From Aquimarina aggregata (GTDB lineage: Bacteria; Bacteroidota; Bacteroidia; Flavobacteriales; Flavobacteriaceae): a DNA stretch of 64,000 nucleotides. The position numbers and the translations under genes are program-made. Below, piece by piece: positions 38,776 through 47,823 of the stretch. The notes beneath the pieces were generated by a model. It was not told where the DNA came from. It made no database searches and saw only the letters and a program-made list of their open reading frames with translations. The DNA lies in the NCBI RefSeq assembly GCF_001632745.1, contig NZ_LQRT01000046.1, positions 62,001 through 126,000 of the forward strand, given 5' to 3'. Numbering within the stretch: the first letter of the stretch is position 1; each line of letters starts with the position of its first letter.

Positions 38776-41628
38776 TTATTTACTTAGATACATTTTACGT
38801 CTAGAATATAAATCGTAAAATTGATCGTCTTTTAAATCATCGATAAACAAAATACTTTCACCAGTACTTTTCATTTCTGGTCCTAGTTTCTTATTTACAT
38901 TAGGGAATTTATTAAACGAGAAAACTGGTTGTTTAATCGCATAACCTTCTAAATGTGGTTTAAAATCAAAGTCTGTAACTTTCTTATCGCCCAGCATTAC
39001 TTTTGTTGCATAATTTACATATGGCTCGCCATACGCTTTAGCAATAAAAGGCACAGTTCTAGAAGCTCTTGGATTGGCTTCAATGATATACACCATATCA
39101 TCTTTAATAGCAAACTGAATATTAAGAAGTCCTACTGTATTAAGTGCTAACGCAATTTTATGAGTATGATCCTTAATCTGTTGCATAACAAACTCTCCTA
39201 AGTTAAAAGGAGGTAATGTAGCATTAGAATCTCCAGAGTGAATTCCACAAGGTTCTATATGCTCCATAATACCAATAATATAAACATTTTCACCGTCACA
39301 AATGGCATCAGCTTCAGCCTCGATAGCACCATCTAAGTAATGATCTAATAGTAATTTATTATTTGGTATTTTTCTAAGAAGATCCACAACATGCTCTTCT
39401 AGCTCTTGTTTATTAATTACAATTTTCATTCCCTGTCCACCAAGTACATATGAAGGTCTTACCAGAATTGGGAAATCTAATCGATCCGCTACTTCAAGAG
39501 CTTGATCTGCAGTCTCGGCAGTATCAAACTCTGGATAAGGAATATTATTTTCTTGTAATAATTTTGAAAAACTTCCTCTATCTTCTGCTAAATCTAAAGA
39601 TTGAAAGCTAGTTCCTATAATTTTAATGCCGTATCGATCTAATTTTTCTGCCAGTTTTAAAGCCGTCTGACCACCCAATTGTACAATAACACCTTCGGGT
39701 TTTTCATGCCTTATGATATCGTAGATATGCTCCCAAAATACTGGCTCAAAATACAATTTATCGGCAGTGTCAAAATCTGTAGAAACCGTTTCTGGATTAC
39801 AATTTATCATGATAGTTTCATATCCACATTCTGCAGAAGCTAAAACTCCGTGTACACAACAATAATCAAATTCAATCCCTTGTCCGATTCTGTTAGGGCC
39901 AGAACCTAAAACAACAATCTTTTTCTTATCGGTAACTTTACTTTCATTTTCAATATAAACTTTACCTTCTGGAGTTTCTATTTCTGCTTCAAAAGTAGAG
40001 TAGAAATATGGTGTTTTTGCTTTAAATTCGGCAGCACAGGTATCAACTAATTTATAAACTCTATTGATCCCTAAATCGCTTCTCTTATTATAAACTTCAC
40101 TCTCGTAACATCCAACCATATGAGCTATTTGTCTATCTGCAAATCCTTTTTGTTTTGCTTCTAGTATTAGCTCTTTGGTTAATGATTGTATGGTATACGT
40201 AGAAATTTCTTTTTCAAGATTATAAAGGTCTTCATATTGCCTTAAGAACCACATGTCGATCTTAGTAATTTCATGAATTCTACTTAATGGAATTCCCATT
40301 TGAATAGCGTCATAAATCACAAATACTCTATCCCAACTGGCATAGGTTAGCTTATCAATAATTCGATCGTAATCCTTGAGTCCTTTTCCGTCTGCTCCTA
40401 AACCATTTCTTTTAATCTCAAGAGATTGTGTGGCTTTATGCAACGCTTCTTGAAAAGATCTACCAATACCCATTACCTCTCCTACAGATTTCATCTGTAG
40501 ACCTAGAGTACGATCTGATCCTTCGAATTTATCAAAATTCCATCTTGGAATTTTCACGATTACATAATCCAAAGTAGGCTCAAATAATGCCGATGTTGAT
40601 TTTGTTATTTGATTATCTAATTCATCTAATGTATACCCTATTGCTAATTTTGCCGCTATTTTTGCAATTGGATACCCTGTCGCTTTTGAAGCTAAGGCTG
40701 AGGAACGAGAAACTCTTGGATTAATTTCTATAGCTATAATTTCTTCTCTGTCATCAGGGCTTACAGCAAATTGTACATTACAACCTCCCGCAAAATCCCC
40801 TATACTACGCATCATATGAATTGCCATATCACGCATACGCTGAAACGTTTTATCACTAAGTGTCATTGCAGGAGCAACAGTAATAGAATCTCCTGTATGA
40901 ATCCCCATCGGATCCATATTTTCTATGGTACAAATAATAACTACATTATCATTATTATCCCTAAGAAGTTCTAATTCATACTCTTTCCAACCTATCAATG
41001 CTTTATCAATCATTACCTCATGAATAGGCGAAACCTCTAATCCACGCGTAAGTAACTCATCAAAATCTTCTTCTTTATATACAAAAGAGGCTCCAGCTCC
41101 ACCAAGAGTATAAGAGGCTCTAATTACTAACGGAAAACCAAATTCCTGAGCAATTTCTTTACCTTTCAAATATGAATTAGCAGTTGCCTGAGGTGCCATA
41201 CCAATACCTATTTTAAGCATTAGCTCTCTAAACTGTTCTCTATCCTCTGTTATATTAATAGCATCGATATCAACTCCGATGATATCTACATCAAAATCTT
41301 TCCAAATACCTTTTTCATCAGCTTCGATACAAAGATTTAATGCGGTTTGCCCCCCCATTGTTGGTAATACAGCATCAATTTGGGGATGCTCCTTTAATAT
41401 ACCAATAATAGACTTTGTAGTTAGCGGCTTTAGATATACATGATCCGCCATAGAGGGATCAGTCATTATAGTCGCTGGATTCGAGTTAATTAAAATAGTT
41501 TCAATTCCATCTTCGCGAAGAGATCGTAGTGCTTGAGTTCCAGAATAATCAAATTCACACGCTTGACCGATTACTATTGGACCAGATCCTATGATCAATA
41601 TACTTTTGAGTTTTTCGTTTTTAGGCAT
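38776..41628 (-). CDS. carB: Carbamoyl-phosphate synthase large subunit, without the C-terminal allosteric domain
   Basis: 950 residues. CarB makes carbamoyl phosphate from ammonia, bicarbonate and two ATP for arginine and pyrimidine synthesis. Both synthetase halves are present: IIGSGPIVIGQACEFDYSGTQALRSL at the start and VLGSGPNRIGQGIEFDYCCVHG near residue 560, with two ATP-grasp domains (ASYTLGGAGASF and PSYVLGGQGMKI). It ends at LYSRRKMYLSK, about 120 residues before the end of the E. coli protein, so the MGS-like regulatory domain that binds UMP/ornithine is missing. This short form seems usual in flavobacteria; no frameshift is seen. Confidence 0.95.
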   Translation of the reverse strand: MPKNEKLKSILIIGSGPIVIGQACEFDYSGTQALRSLREDGIETILINSNPATIMTDPSMADHVYLKPLTTKSIIGILKEHPQIDAVLPTMGGQTALNLCIEADEKGIWKDFDVDIIGVDIDAINITEDREQFRELMLKIGIGMAPQATANSYLKGKEIAQEFGFPLVIRASYTLGGAGASFVYKEEDFDELLTRGLEVSPIHEVMIDKALIGWKEYELELLRDNNDNVVIICTIENMDPMGIHTGDSITVAPAMTLSDKTFQRMRDMAIHMMRSIGDFAGGCNVQFAVSPDDREEIIAIEINPRVSRSSALASKATGYPIAKIAAKLAIGYTLDELDNQITKSTSALFEPTLDYVIVKIPRWNFDKFEGSDRTLGLQMKSVGEVMGIGRSFQEALHKATQSLEIKRNGLGADGKGLKDYDRIIDKLTYASWDRVFVIYDAIQMGIPLSRIHEITKIDMWFLRQYEDLYNLEKEISTYTIQSLTKELILEAKQKGFADRQIAHMVGCYESEVYNKRSDLGINRVYKLVDTCAAEFKAKTPYFYSTFEAEIETPEGKVYIENESKVTDKKKIVVLGSGPNRIGQGIEFDYCCVHGVLASAECGYETIMINCNPETVSTDFDTADKLYFEPVFWEHIYDIIRHEKPEGVIVQLGGQTALKLAEKLDRYGIKIIGTSFQSLDLAEDRGSFSKLLQENNIPYPEFDTAETADQALEVADRLDFPILVRPSYVLGGQGMKIVINKQELEEHVVDLLRKIPNNKLLLDHYLDGAIEAEADAICDGENVYIIGIMEHIEPCGIHSGDSNATLPPFNLGEFVMQQIKDHTHKIALALNTVGLLNIQFAIKDDMVYIIEANPRASRTVPFIAKAYGEPYVNYATKVMLGDKKVTDFDFKPHLEGYAIKQPVFSFNKFPNVNKKLGPEMKSTGESILFIDDLKDDQFYDLYSRRKMYLSK

Positions 41629-41673
41629 GTAATAAAAAATGTTGCTGTTTTGATAAATTTATTTAATAGATAT

Positions 41674-41705
41674 AAAAAAAGGCGTTACCTATAAAAGTAA
41701 CACCT
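41674..41705 (-). terminator. Intrinsic terminator of rpmH
   Basis: On the minus strand GGTGTTAC pairs with GTAACGCC (one G-T pair) around a TTTTATAG loop, followed by seven T. It separates rpmH from carB. Confidence 0.85.
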
Positions 41706-41729
41706 TAATATTTTAGAAACACTTAATCA

Positions 41730-41888
41730 TTAGTGCTTATGTCTTAACTCTGAAGAAACAGATATCTTTTTTCTTCCTTTAGCTCTTCTACGAGCAAGGA
41801 CTTTTCTTCCATTTACTGAAGCCATACGCTCTCTAAAGCCGTGTTTATTTTTTCTCTTTCTTTTCGATGGTTGAAATGTTCTCTTCAT
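41730..41888 (-). CDS. rpmH: 50S ribosomal protein L34
   Basis: 52 residues, [20 protein letters not shown] then [20 protein letters not shown] and [12 protein letters not shown]: an unmistakable bL34, very basic, complete from ATG 41888 to TAA 41730. It has its own promoter at 41963-41993 and terminator at 41674-41705. The gene is short enough to be missed by length-filtered gene calls. Confidence 0.97.
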   Translation of the reverse strand: MKRTFQPSKRKRKNKHGFRERMASVNGRKVLARRRAKGRKKISVSSELRHKH

Positions 41889-41962
41889 TGCTATATATCT
41901 TTATAAATCTTCTTGAAATATCTAATTTGATCTATTTTGGACATCTTCCCCAAAACTGCGGG

Positions 41963-41993
41963 CAAATATACGAAGAGTTTTTACTTTGACAAA
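41963..41993 (-). promoter_or_regulatory. rpmH promoter, textbook Bacteroidota consensus
   Basis: Minus strand: TTTG (41993-41990), 19 bases, TATATTTG (41970-41963). It matches TTTG-N19-TAnnTTTG exactly and sits about 75 bases upstream of the rpmH ATG. It fixes the promoter standard used elsewhere in this annotation. Confidence 0.85.
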
Positions 41994-42059
41994 CCTAAAT
42001 ATCAATTTATTTTTAATTGTTTTTATTACCTTTGCCGCGACTTAAAAAACATACCTTTC

Positions 42060-42575
42060 ATGTATAACAAAAATATAAAATTAGTAATTGCTGCTCTAAT
42101 TGTTGGTGTAGCTGTTTGGCAAATGATCGAAGGATATATCGGCAATGGGATAATGCTTATCTTATTAGCAGCAATTTTTGTCTTTTTGTATTTTAAAAAT
42201 GAATTAATTCTTTTAGCATTTCTAAGATTACGTAAACAAGATTTTGAAGGTGCTAAGAGATGGCTTGATAAGATAAAAAACCCTGAAAGCGCCCTTACAA
42301 CTAAGCAACAGGGTTATTATAACTATCTTTTAGGGATTATGCTTTCTCAAACAAACATAACGCAAGCAGAAAAATATTTAAAGAAAGCGATAAAATTAGG
42401 ATTATCTATGAATCAAGATTTGGCAGTCGCTAAATTAAATCTTGCGGGAATAGCAATGACTAAAAGAAGAAAACGAGAAGCTCAAAATCTTCTTACTGAG
42501 GCCAAGAAATTAGATAAACACAATATGCTGAAAGATCAAATTACGATGATGAAACAGCAAATGAAGAAAATTTAG
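42060..42575 (+). CDS. Membrane-anchored TPR-like protein
   Basis: 171 residues from ATG 42060; the longer frame to 41937 runs through the promoter region and is rejected. Two N-terminal membrane helices (LVIAALIVGVAVWQMI, IMLILLAAIFVFLYF) precede a helical repeat region (~65-165) with tetratricopeptide-like pairs: GYYNYLLGIMLSQTNITQAEKYLKKAIKLG. A -7-like TACCTTTG lies at 42027-42034. Function unknown; scaffold role is inference. Confidence 0.75.
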   Translation: MYNKNIKLVIAALIVGVAVWQMIEGYIGNGIMLILLAAIFVFLYFKNELILLAFLRLRKQDFEGAKRWLDKIKNPESALTTKQQGYYNYLLGIMLSQTNITQAEKYLKKAIKLGLSMNQDLAVAKLNLAGIAMTKRRKREAQNLLTEAKKLDKHNMLKDQITMMKQQMKKI

Positions 42576-42723
42576 GCACACTAATTGTTCTATATAATAC
42601 GTTATCTAATAGAATATCGTACCAAATAGTACTCAAAAAAGACTTTATTAAACCTAAGTTTAATACTAATTACTGTTTTTTTTAAGACTTAAACAGTACA
42701 TTAGCTATTGTAATTGTGATATA

Positions 42724-43596
42724 ATGAAAAAATTATTAATTCTAGGAATACTATTTTCTTTTTCTAGCAATTTATTTGCTCAACCAGAAGTGAAAATCCC
42801 TTTTTCGACTGCAATCTCGGCACATATTGTTAAATACAATCAAAAAATCGATGATGCATATAAAGACAAAGACCTTGAACGTGCTGGTTTTTTGTTTGAT
42901 TCATTAGTAAGAAACCATCTTAATGGTACTTATATGGATAATTTTAGTCTAAACACCCTGAAAGGTGATCCTATACTATTAAGAGATTACGAAAAACCAA
43001 TGTTTCTTATCACATATGCTGCATGGTGTGTTCCGGGTATTGGCGAGATCCCTGCGTTAAACGACTTAGCAGATAAATTTCATGATCAGTTGGACTTTGT
43101 TGTATTATTTTGGGACACAAAAGAAAATTTAAAGTCAAAAGAAAAAGAATATACTCAGAATATCCAATTAGTATATGTTAATGAAAAAACTAATCAAGAT
43201 TCGTATATCATTAATAAATTAAAACATGCTCTTGGCTTTCCTATGATGTACTTTATGGATCAAGATAAAAAAGTGTTGGATATCCGTAAAATTGAAACAC
43301 ATCATTCTAGTGAAACCTTAACCAATTCTTACAATATCCATTTCAATTCCTTATCTAAAGGTGTATCATTATTAATTGCTGATCTTGATGCAAAGGGTCT
43401 TTTAGAAGGTGATGAAAATGATGAAAGCGACCAAGAAGGTAGTGACAAAAGAAGAGGCAAAAAATCTAAAAAGTCTAAAGAAGAACTTGATGAAGAAGGA
43501 AGAACTGCCGAAGAAAGAAAAATTGATGAAGAATATGAGCGCTATAAGCGAGAAAAAGATTCACTAAAAAATAATCGCAGAAAGAACAACAGATAA
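42724..43596 (+). CDS. Periplasmic thioredoxin-like protein with one-Cys active site and charged tail
   Basis: 290 residues. A signal peptide (LLILGILFSFSSNLFAQ) precedes a TlpA/AhpC-like thioredoxin fold at ~75-215: NFSLNTLKGDPILLRDYEKPMFLITYAAWCVPGIGEIPALNDLADKF. The usual WCxxC is WCVPG, so only the first Cys remains and ordinary disulfide exchange is unlikely. The cis-Pro segment GFPMMYF is kept. The last ~65 residues are almost entirely charged (DENDESDQEGSDKRRGKKSK and so on), probably disordered. It may be a binding or chaperone-like version of the fold. Confidence 0.75.
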   Translation: MKKLLILGILFSFSSNLFAQPEVKIPFSTAISAHIVKYNQKIDDAYKDKDLERAGFLFDSLVRNHLNGTYMDNFSLNTLKGDPILLRDYEKPMFLITYAAWCVPGIGEIPALNDLADKFHDQLDFVVLFWDTKENLKSKEKEYTQNIQLVYVNEKTNQDSYIINKLKHALGFPMMYFMDQDKKVLDIRKIETHHSSETLTNSYNIHFNSLSKGVSLLIADLDAKGLLEGDENDESDQEGSDKRRGKKSKKSKEELDEEGRTAEERKIDEEYERYKREKDSLKNNRRKNNR

Positions 43597-43620
43597 GAAT
43601 CTATTTAAAAACTACGACGT

Positions 43621-43989
43621 TTATTTACCAAATATCATTTTTAAAGCAACTAATAAAAGGATACCTCCAAATATCTTTTTAAGCTGTTGTTGATTTACAG
43701 AGATTGCTAATTTACTTCCTAGGTACCCACCAATTATAAAGGTAAGAGCAATAATCACAGCGTATTTCCAGTTAACATACCCTTCTTGATAATAATTATA
43801 GGCAGCCAGAAAAGTAACTGGAACTGCTAAAACCGCCAAGCTAGTTCCCTGAGCTTCATGTTGAGAAAAATTAAGCCACAAGATCATCAAAGGAATCATA
43901 ACTACACTTCCTCCAATACCAAGTGTCCCACTAAAAAAACCCGCTAATAAACCTATTAGAACTAAAGAAATAAGTACAGATACATTCAT
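43621..43989 (-). CDS. Half-size TauE/SafE (TSUP) family membrane protein
   Basis: 122 residues with four membrane helices. The signature LIGLLAGFFSGTLGIGGSVVMIPLMI matches the first half of TauE/SafE anion exporters, which normally have two such halves in ~250 residues. There is no second half downstream on this strand, and the frame is complete, so it would have to work as a dimer. Short homologues are common in flavobacteria. Cargo unknown. Confidence 0.8.
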   Translation of the reverse strand: MNVSVLISLVLIGLLAGFFSGTLGIGGSVVMIPLMILWLNFSQHEAQGTSLAVLAVPVTFLAAYNYYQEGYVNWKYAVIIALTFIIGGYLGSKLAISVNQQQLKKIFGGILLLVALKMIFGK

Positions 43990-44050
43990 GCCGCTTAAAA
44001 TAAGCAGCTAACTTAAACAAAAAAACTAATAAATGTCTGTAAAAAAATTA

Positions 44051-44998
44051 CTATTGACCCGTTCCGGTTTTATAATATCCTTCTCTTGGAATTTGGATAT
44101 AATATTCTTTTCCTGAAGTATTATTTAAATGAGCTTCTCGTAACCAAGGGTTATGCAACTTTAAGATTTTATAATTTATATTATGCTTTTTTGCAAACTC
44201 ATTAAAGTCAGTAATTTGTTCCTCAACCAACACTTTAAAAGTTGGGATATGCTTATAAAGGTCTTCGTTTGTAAAGTTAAACCCGTATTTCTTTGGGTTA
44301 CTTAATATCTCTTTAACAGCTACAATTCTAAACACATATCTTCCAGTTTCTTCACCTAATAATAAATCATAATACGAAACAGCATTCTGTCTTTCTAATT
44401 GTCTATTTACACCTGCTCTTCCAGCATTGTATGCTGCAGCGGCAAGGGTCCATGATCCAAACTTTTTCTTTGCACTTTTAAGGTATTTACAAGCAACTCT
44501 TGTAGATTTCTCTATATGGTATCTCTCATCTACATTCTGATTAACCTCTAATCCATACTCCTTAGCTGTTCCTTTTAATATTTGCCAAAATCCAGTAGCT
44601 CTAGCAGGAGAAACGGCTTGGGTAAGACTACTTTCTATAACTGCTAAATATTTAAAATCATCTGGAACACCTTCTTCTTTAAGTATAGGTTCTATAATTG
44701 GAAAATACTTGTTTGCCCTTTTAAAAAGAAGCAAACCATTCGATTGCCAATACGTATTTACCAAAAGTTCTCTATCCATTCTTTCTCTAATATCTGGATT
44801 TTCAATAGGAACTAACTCTCCTGAAAAGTTCAGGTTATCAGGCATAGGAATTGCGTAGACATTATAGTCATTAATCAATTTATCTTCAAGAACTTCTTGA
44901 GCTAAGGGCTTTTGCGGAGCATCTTGGGTAGCATTCACCAAAATACTAAAGGTAAATAATACACCTAGAAAAACTAAAATCTTCTTTATCATCTTCAT
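44051..44998 (-). CDS. Lytic murein transglycosylase (SLT/MltD-like)
   Basis: 315 residues with an N-terminal signal (ILVFLGVLFTFSILVNA). The SLT domain has catalytic Glu122 in LAVIESSLTQAVSPARATGFWQI, followed by TAKEYGLEVNQNVDERYHIEKST and the AAAYNAGRAGVNR motif. A LysM-like segment (HNINYKILKLHNPWLREAHL) lies near the C-terminus. It cleaves peptidoglycan to 1,6-anhydromuropeptides in the periplasm. The gene has its own probable promoter inside the end of the hydrolase gene upstream. Confidence 0.9.
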   Translation of the reverse strand: MKMIKKILVFLGVLFTFSILVNATQDAPQKPLAQEVLEDKLINDYNVYAIPMPDNLNFSGELVPIENPDIRERMDRELLVNTYWQSNGLLLFKRANKYFPIIEPILKEEGVPDDFKYLAVIESSLTQAVSPARATGFWQILKGTAKEYGLEVNQNVDERYHIEKSTRVACKYLKSAKKKFGSWTLAAAAYNAGRAGVNRQLERQNAVSYYDLLLGEETGRYVFRIVAVKEILSNPKKYGFNFTNEDLYKHIPTFKVLVEEQITDFNEFAKKHNINYKILKLHNPWLREAHLNNTSGKEYYIQIPREGYYKTGTGQ

Positions 44999-45039
44999 TG
45001 TTATAAGTAGGTTTTATTGGGGAAATAATATATTCTATC

Positions 45040-45071
45040 ACAATATAACGTAAAAACTTAGACTATTGCAA
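45040..45071 (-). promoter_or_regulatory. Probable promoter of the lytic transglycosylase gene
   Basis: Minus strand: TTG (45071-45069), 21 bases, TATATTGT (45047-45040), one mismatch to TAnnTTTG, about 40 bases before the ATG at 44998. It overlaps the last codons of the hydrolase gene. Confidence 0.4.
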
Positions 45072-45734
45072 GTTATCATTAATAATTTCGGGTAAATACT
45101 TATTAAACCATCTTGCACGATTAACAATCATTACATGCGTTCCTTTTTCAACAGTAATACAATTTTTAATATTCACTATCGGAAAAACGACATCTTTATC
45201 CCCGTGTATATGAATAAGATCATCTGAAGGTTTCTCCTGATCCCAACATACCATATTTTTGATAGCCCAATCCAAATATCTTTTATCATTTACAGAAAGA
45301 TATCTTTGATACATTGCAGCTCTTTTTTTTGCAAAATCACCAAAAGCAAGTTTTTCCCAGTTTTCAATTTTAGAAATTAAAGATGTAGGTAATAATTTGT
45401 AAAACCCTGTTTTACGGGCTATTTTCATGCGTTTTGGCAATTCAAACTTACTCTTAACACTAGAAATGATAATCACTTTTCTAAACTTCATGCGTTTACT
45501 CATTTCCTGAACAATTATCCCTCCAAAGGAAACTCCAATCAAAACAGCATTATCATGTTTTACCGCTTCACACATTCTTTTTGCATACTCAGAGATCGAT
45601 TCTTCTTTATCCGGAATCTTCCATGGTATCGTATATATACTAAATTGATTGGTCGGTAATTTTATGTTTTCAAAAATAGAAACATCCGCTGCCATTCCGG
45701 GAACAAAATAAATATGGCTAACTTCCTGCGACAT
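45063..45734 (-). CDS. Alpha/beta-hydrolase
   Basis: 223 residues from ATG 45734, directly before the first conserved strand (MSQEVSHIYFVPGMAAD); the longer start at 45794 crosses the plus-strand promoter of the small RNA. Nucleophile elbow GVSFGG (Ser), acid in HGDKDVVFP and final His in GTHVMIV are consistent with an alpha/beta-hydrolase catalytic triad. Substrate unknown. Confidence 0.8.
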   Translation of the reverse strand: MSQEVSHIYFVPGMAADVSIFENIKLPTNQFSIYTIPWKIPDKEESISEYAKRMCEAVKHDNAVLIGVSFGGIIVQEMSKRMKFRKVIIISSVKSKFELPKRMKIARKTGFYKLLPTSLISKIENWEKLAFGDFAKKRAAMYQRYLSVNDKRYLDWAIKNMVCWDQEKPSDDLIHIHGDKDVVFPIVNIKNCITVEKGTHVMIVNRARWFNKYLPEIINDNLQ

Positions 45735-45778
45735 AGGTATTTTAACAGAGGTTTTAAGGTTTAAAGCTCTAATTTTCT

Positions 45779-45786
45779 TATATTTG
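45779..45786 (+). promoter_or_regulatory. -7 element for an intergenic plus-strand RNA
   Basis: TATATTTG matches the -7 consensus exactly and points into a 225-bp stretch without a gene before the terminator-bounded RNA. No TTG was found 17-21 bases upstream. Confidence 0.45.
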
Positions 45787-45790
45787 CACG

Positions 45791-45936
45791 TCAAAATTAT
45801 GGTATTACCCTTTTAGAAAAAAGCAATACTTGATTAAATTTTGGTAAAAGGGAATTTTCAACTAACAAATCTTAGTTAGCCCATATAGTAGAAAAATTAG
45901 ATTTTATGTATCAAATCAGCAAAAATCTATTTTTTT
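45791..45936 (+). ncRNA. Candidate small RNA (~146 nt) or attenuator leader
   Basis: From just after TATATTTG (45779-45786) the plus strand can fold into three hairpins: CCCTTTTA (45808-45815) with TAAAAGGG (45845-45852); AACTAA (45860-45865) with TTAGTT (45872-45877); and TAGATTTT (45898-45905) with AAAATCTA (45922-45929) followed by seven T, an intrinsic terminator. Promoter, structure and terminator lie in an intergenic space between divergent genes, which suggests a free RNA. The GNAT gene starts 76 bases later, so it could also be a regulated leader. No known RNA family was recognised. Confidence 0.45.
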
Positions 45937-46011
45937 ATTGGCTAATAAAGATTAGATATTACAGGGGATTTGCCCTATTTATGATTTAATTACCTCATAA
46001 TTTAAAAAAAT

Positions 46012-46323
46012 ATGGAGAACATGAGTGATGTTGAATTAGAAATTACTGATAATGAATTTCTAAGACAATTCGAAACTACAATTGATGGTCAAAAGGCAAA
46101 GATCGAGTACGCTCAACAAGAAAGAAAGATTTTCTTAACAAAACTTATCATGAGTGAAGAACAGATTGAAAAAGGGTATGAACAGGATTTTATTATTGCA
46201 GTCTTTAATATTATCCAAGATCGTAACATCAGATTAGTTCCTACAAGCCCAATAATTGCTAAGTTTATGAGAAAAAACAGACGCAAATACAAAGACTTAT
46301 TGCCTGTAGGTATCAATATCTAG
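46012..46323 (+). CDS. YjdJ-type GNAT N-acetyltransferase (short)
   Basis: 103 residues. It resembles the small GCN5-like family (Acetyltransf_CG): ITDNEFLRQFETTIDGQKAKIEYAQQERKIFLTKLIMSEEQIEKGYEQDFIIAVFNIIQDRNIRLVPTSPIIAKFMRKN. This follows the family pattern RFE-DG-A-IEY, then the acetyl-CoA region and V-P-SP-I-KF. The acetyl-CoA loop (GxGxA) reads KGYEQD, so cofactor binding is not certain. A terminator follows at 46345. ATG 46021 is an alternative start. Confidence 0.75.
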   Translation: MENMSDVELEITDNEFLRQFETTIDGQKAKIEYAQQERKIFLTKLIMSEEQIEKGYEQDFIIAVFNIIQDRNIRLVPTSPIIAKFMRKNRRKYKDLLPVGINI

Positions 46324-46344
46324 TCAAAATGATCTTTTAGAAAA

Positions 46345-46376
46345 CAAAAAAATCTGTCATGCGGCAGATTTTTTTG
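46345..46376. terminator. Bidirectional intrinsic terminator
   Basis: CAAAAAAATCTG / CAGATTTTTTTG with an 8-base loop, between the convergent GNAT and mtaB genes. Confidence 0.9.
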
Positions 46377-46379
46377 TTT

Positions 46380-47708
46380 TTAGGCTACAATTTCTTTTGA
46401 AGTAAAATCAAACCTAACCATTCCATCCTCATCAATATCTTTTAATTTTATTTGATGTACTGTATTTATATACTCAGGATTCCAGGGCATTTTTACTTTT
46501 ACATAATTCTCTGTAAAGCCATGTATATATCCTTCCTTATTTTCAGATTCAAAAAGTACTGTTCTTGTCGATCCTAATTGACTTTCATAAAATGCTCTTC
46601 TTTTTTTAGCAGACAGACCACGTAACATTTTACTTCTTTTCTTACGAACATTCATCGGGACTACTCCATTCAGATTTGCAGCCACTGTATTATCTCTTTC
46701 TGAATATGTAAATACATGTAAATATGAGATATCCAAATCTGATAAAAATTTATATGTGTCTAGGAAATGATCTTCTGTTTCTCCAGGAAAACCAACAATG
46801 ACATCAACACCAATACATGCATGCGGCATTACTTCTTTGATTTTCTGAACACGATCAACGTACAAATCACTAAGATATCGTCTTCTCATTAATTTAAGAA
46901 TTTCATCATTTCCTGATTGTAAGGGAATATGAAAATGAGGAACAAAAGTTCTTGAATTAGCAACAAAATCGATAGTTTTATTCTTTAATAAATTAGGCTC
47001 TATTGAAGAAATTCGTAAGCGCTCAATACCATCTACCGTATCAAGAGCTTCAACCAATTCATAAAAGGTATGTTCATGCTTTTTATTACCAAACTCACCT
47101 TTTCCGTAATCTCCTATGTTAACTCCTGTTAGTACTATTTCCTTAATTCCTTTTTCAGAAATCTCTTTTGCATTTTTTAATACATTCTCTAAAGTATCGC
47201 TTCTAGAAATCCCTCTAGCTAATGGTATTGTACAATATGTACATTTATAATCACAGCCATCTTGAACTTTTAAAAATGCTCTTGTCCTATCACCAATAGA
47301 ATAACTTCCTACATAGAAATCAGCCTCTTCTATCTCGCAAGAGTGTACCTCTCCAAATTCATTTTTAGACAGATCATTAATATAATCTATAATTTTAAAC
47401 TTCTCTGTTGCGCCTAAAACCAAATCAACACCATCTACTGCCGCCAACTCTTCAGGTTTTAATTGGGCATAACAACCCACAGCTGCTACAAATGCATCGG
47501 GATTACTTTTTTGTGCCTGTTTTACAATAGTTTTAAATCGCTTATCAGCATTTTCAGTAACAGAACACGTATTAATTACATAGATATCCGCATTATCAGA
47601 AAAATCAACACGATCAAAACCTTCATCAGTAAAATTCCTCGCTATTGTGGAAGTTTCTGAAAAATTTAGCTTACATCCTAATGTATAAAAAGCAACTTTT
47701 TTCCTCAT
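46380..47708 (-). CDS. mtaB: tRNA t6A37 methylthiotransferase MtaB
   Basis: 442 residues. A radical-SAM methylthiotransferase that makes ms2t6A at position 37 of tRNAs reading ANN codons. The N-terminal UPF0004 domain carries three Cys (TLGCKLN, NTCSVTE, VGCYAQ), the radical-SAM cluster motif is CDYKCTYC, and a TRAM domain closes the protein (LGSTRTVLFESENKEGYIHGFTENYVKVK). TLGCKLN separates MtaB from MiaB and RimO. A -7 element TATATTTG (minus, 47799-47792) lies ~84 bases upstream of the ATG. Confidence 0.93.
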   Translation of the reverse strand: MRKKVAFYTLGCKLNFSETSTIARNFTDEGFDRVDFSDNADIYVINTCSVTENADKRFKTIVKQAQKSNPDAFVAAVGCYAQLKPEELAAVDGVDLVLGATEKFKIIDYINDLSKNEFGEVHSCEIEEADFYVGSYSIGDRTRAFLKVQDGCDYKCTYCTIPLARGISRSDTLENVLKNAKEISEKGIKEIVLTGVNIGDYGKGEFGNKKHEHTFYELVEALDTVDGIERLRISSIEPNLLKNKTIDFVANSRTFVPHFHIPLQSGNDEILKLMRRRYLSDLYVDRVQKIKEVMPHACIGVDVIVGFPGETEDHFLDTYKFLSDLDISYLHVFTYSERDNTVAANLNGVVPMNVRKKRSKMLRGLSAKKRRAFYESQLGSTRTVLFESENKEGYIHGFTENYVKVKMPWNPEYINTVHQIKLKDIDEDGMVRFDFTSKEIVA

Positions 47709-47823
47709 AAAACAATTTCATATTTCGACATAGGTAGAAATCTCATTATATTTACCACGCAACTTAATCTTAAGATTAAATTTTAAGCGTGCAAATATAC
47801 CAACAATAATTCGTTTACTAAAA

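Noticed and set aside
38776-41628. CarB as a truncated pseudogene
   Set aside because: Both synthetase halves are complete and the C-terminus has a natural end followed by a terminator.
43621-43989. TauE/SafE fragment as a pseudogene
   Set aside because: The frame is intact with four full helices, and half-size homologues are common in flavobacteria; no second half or frameshift is visible.
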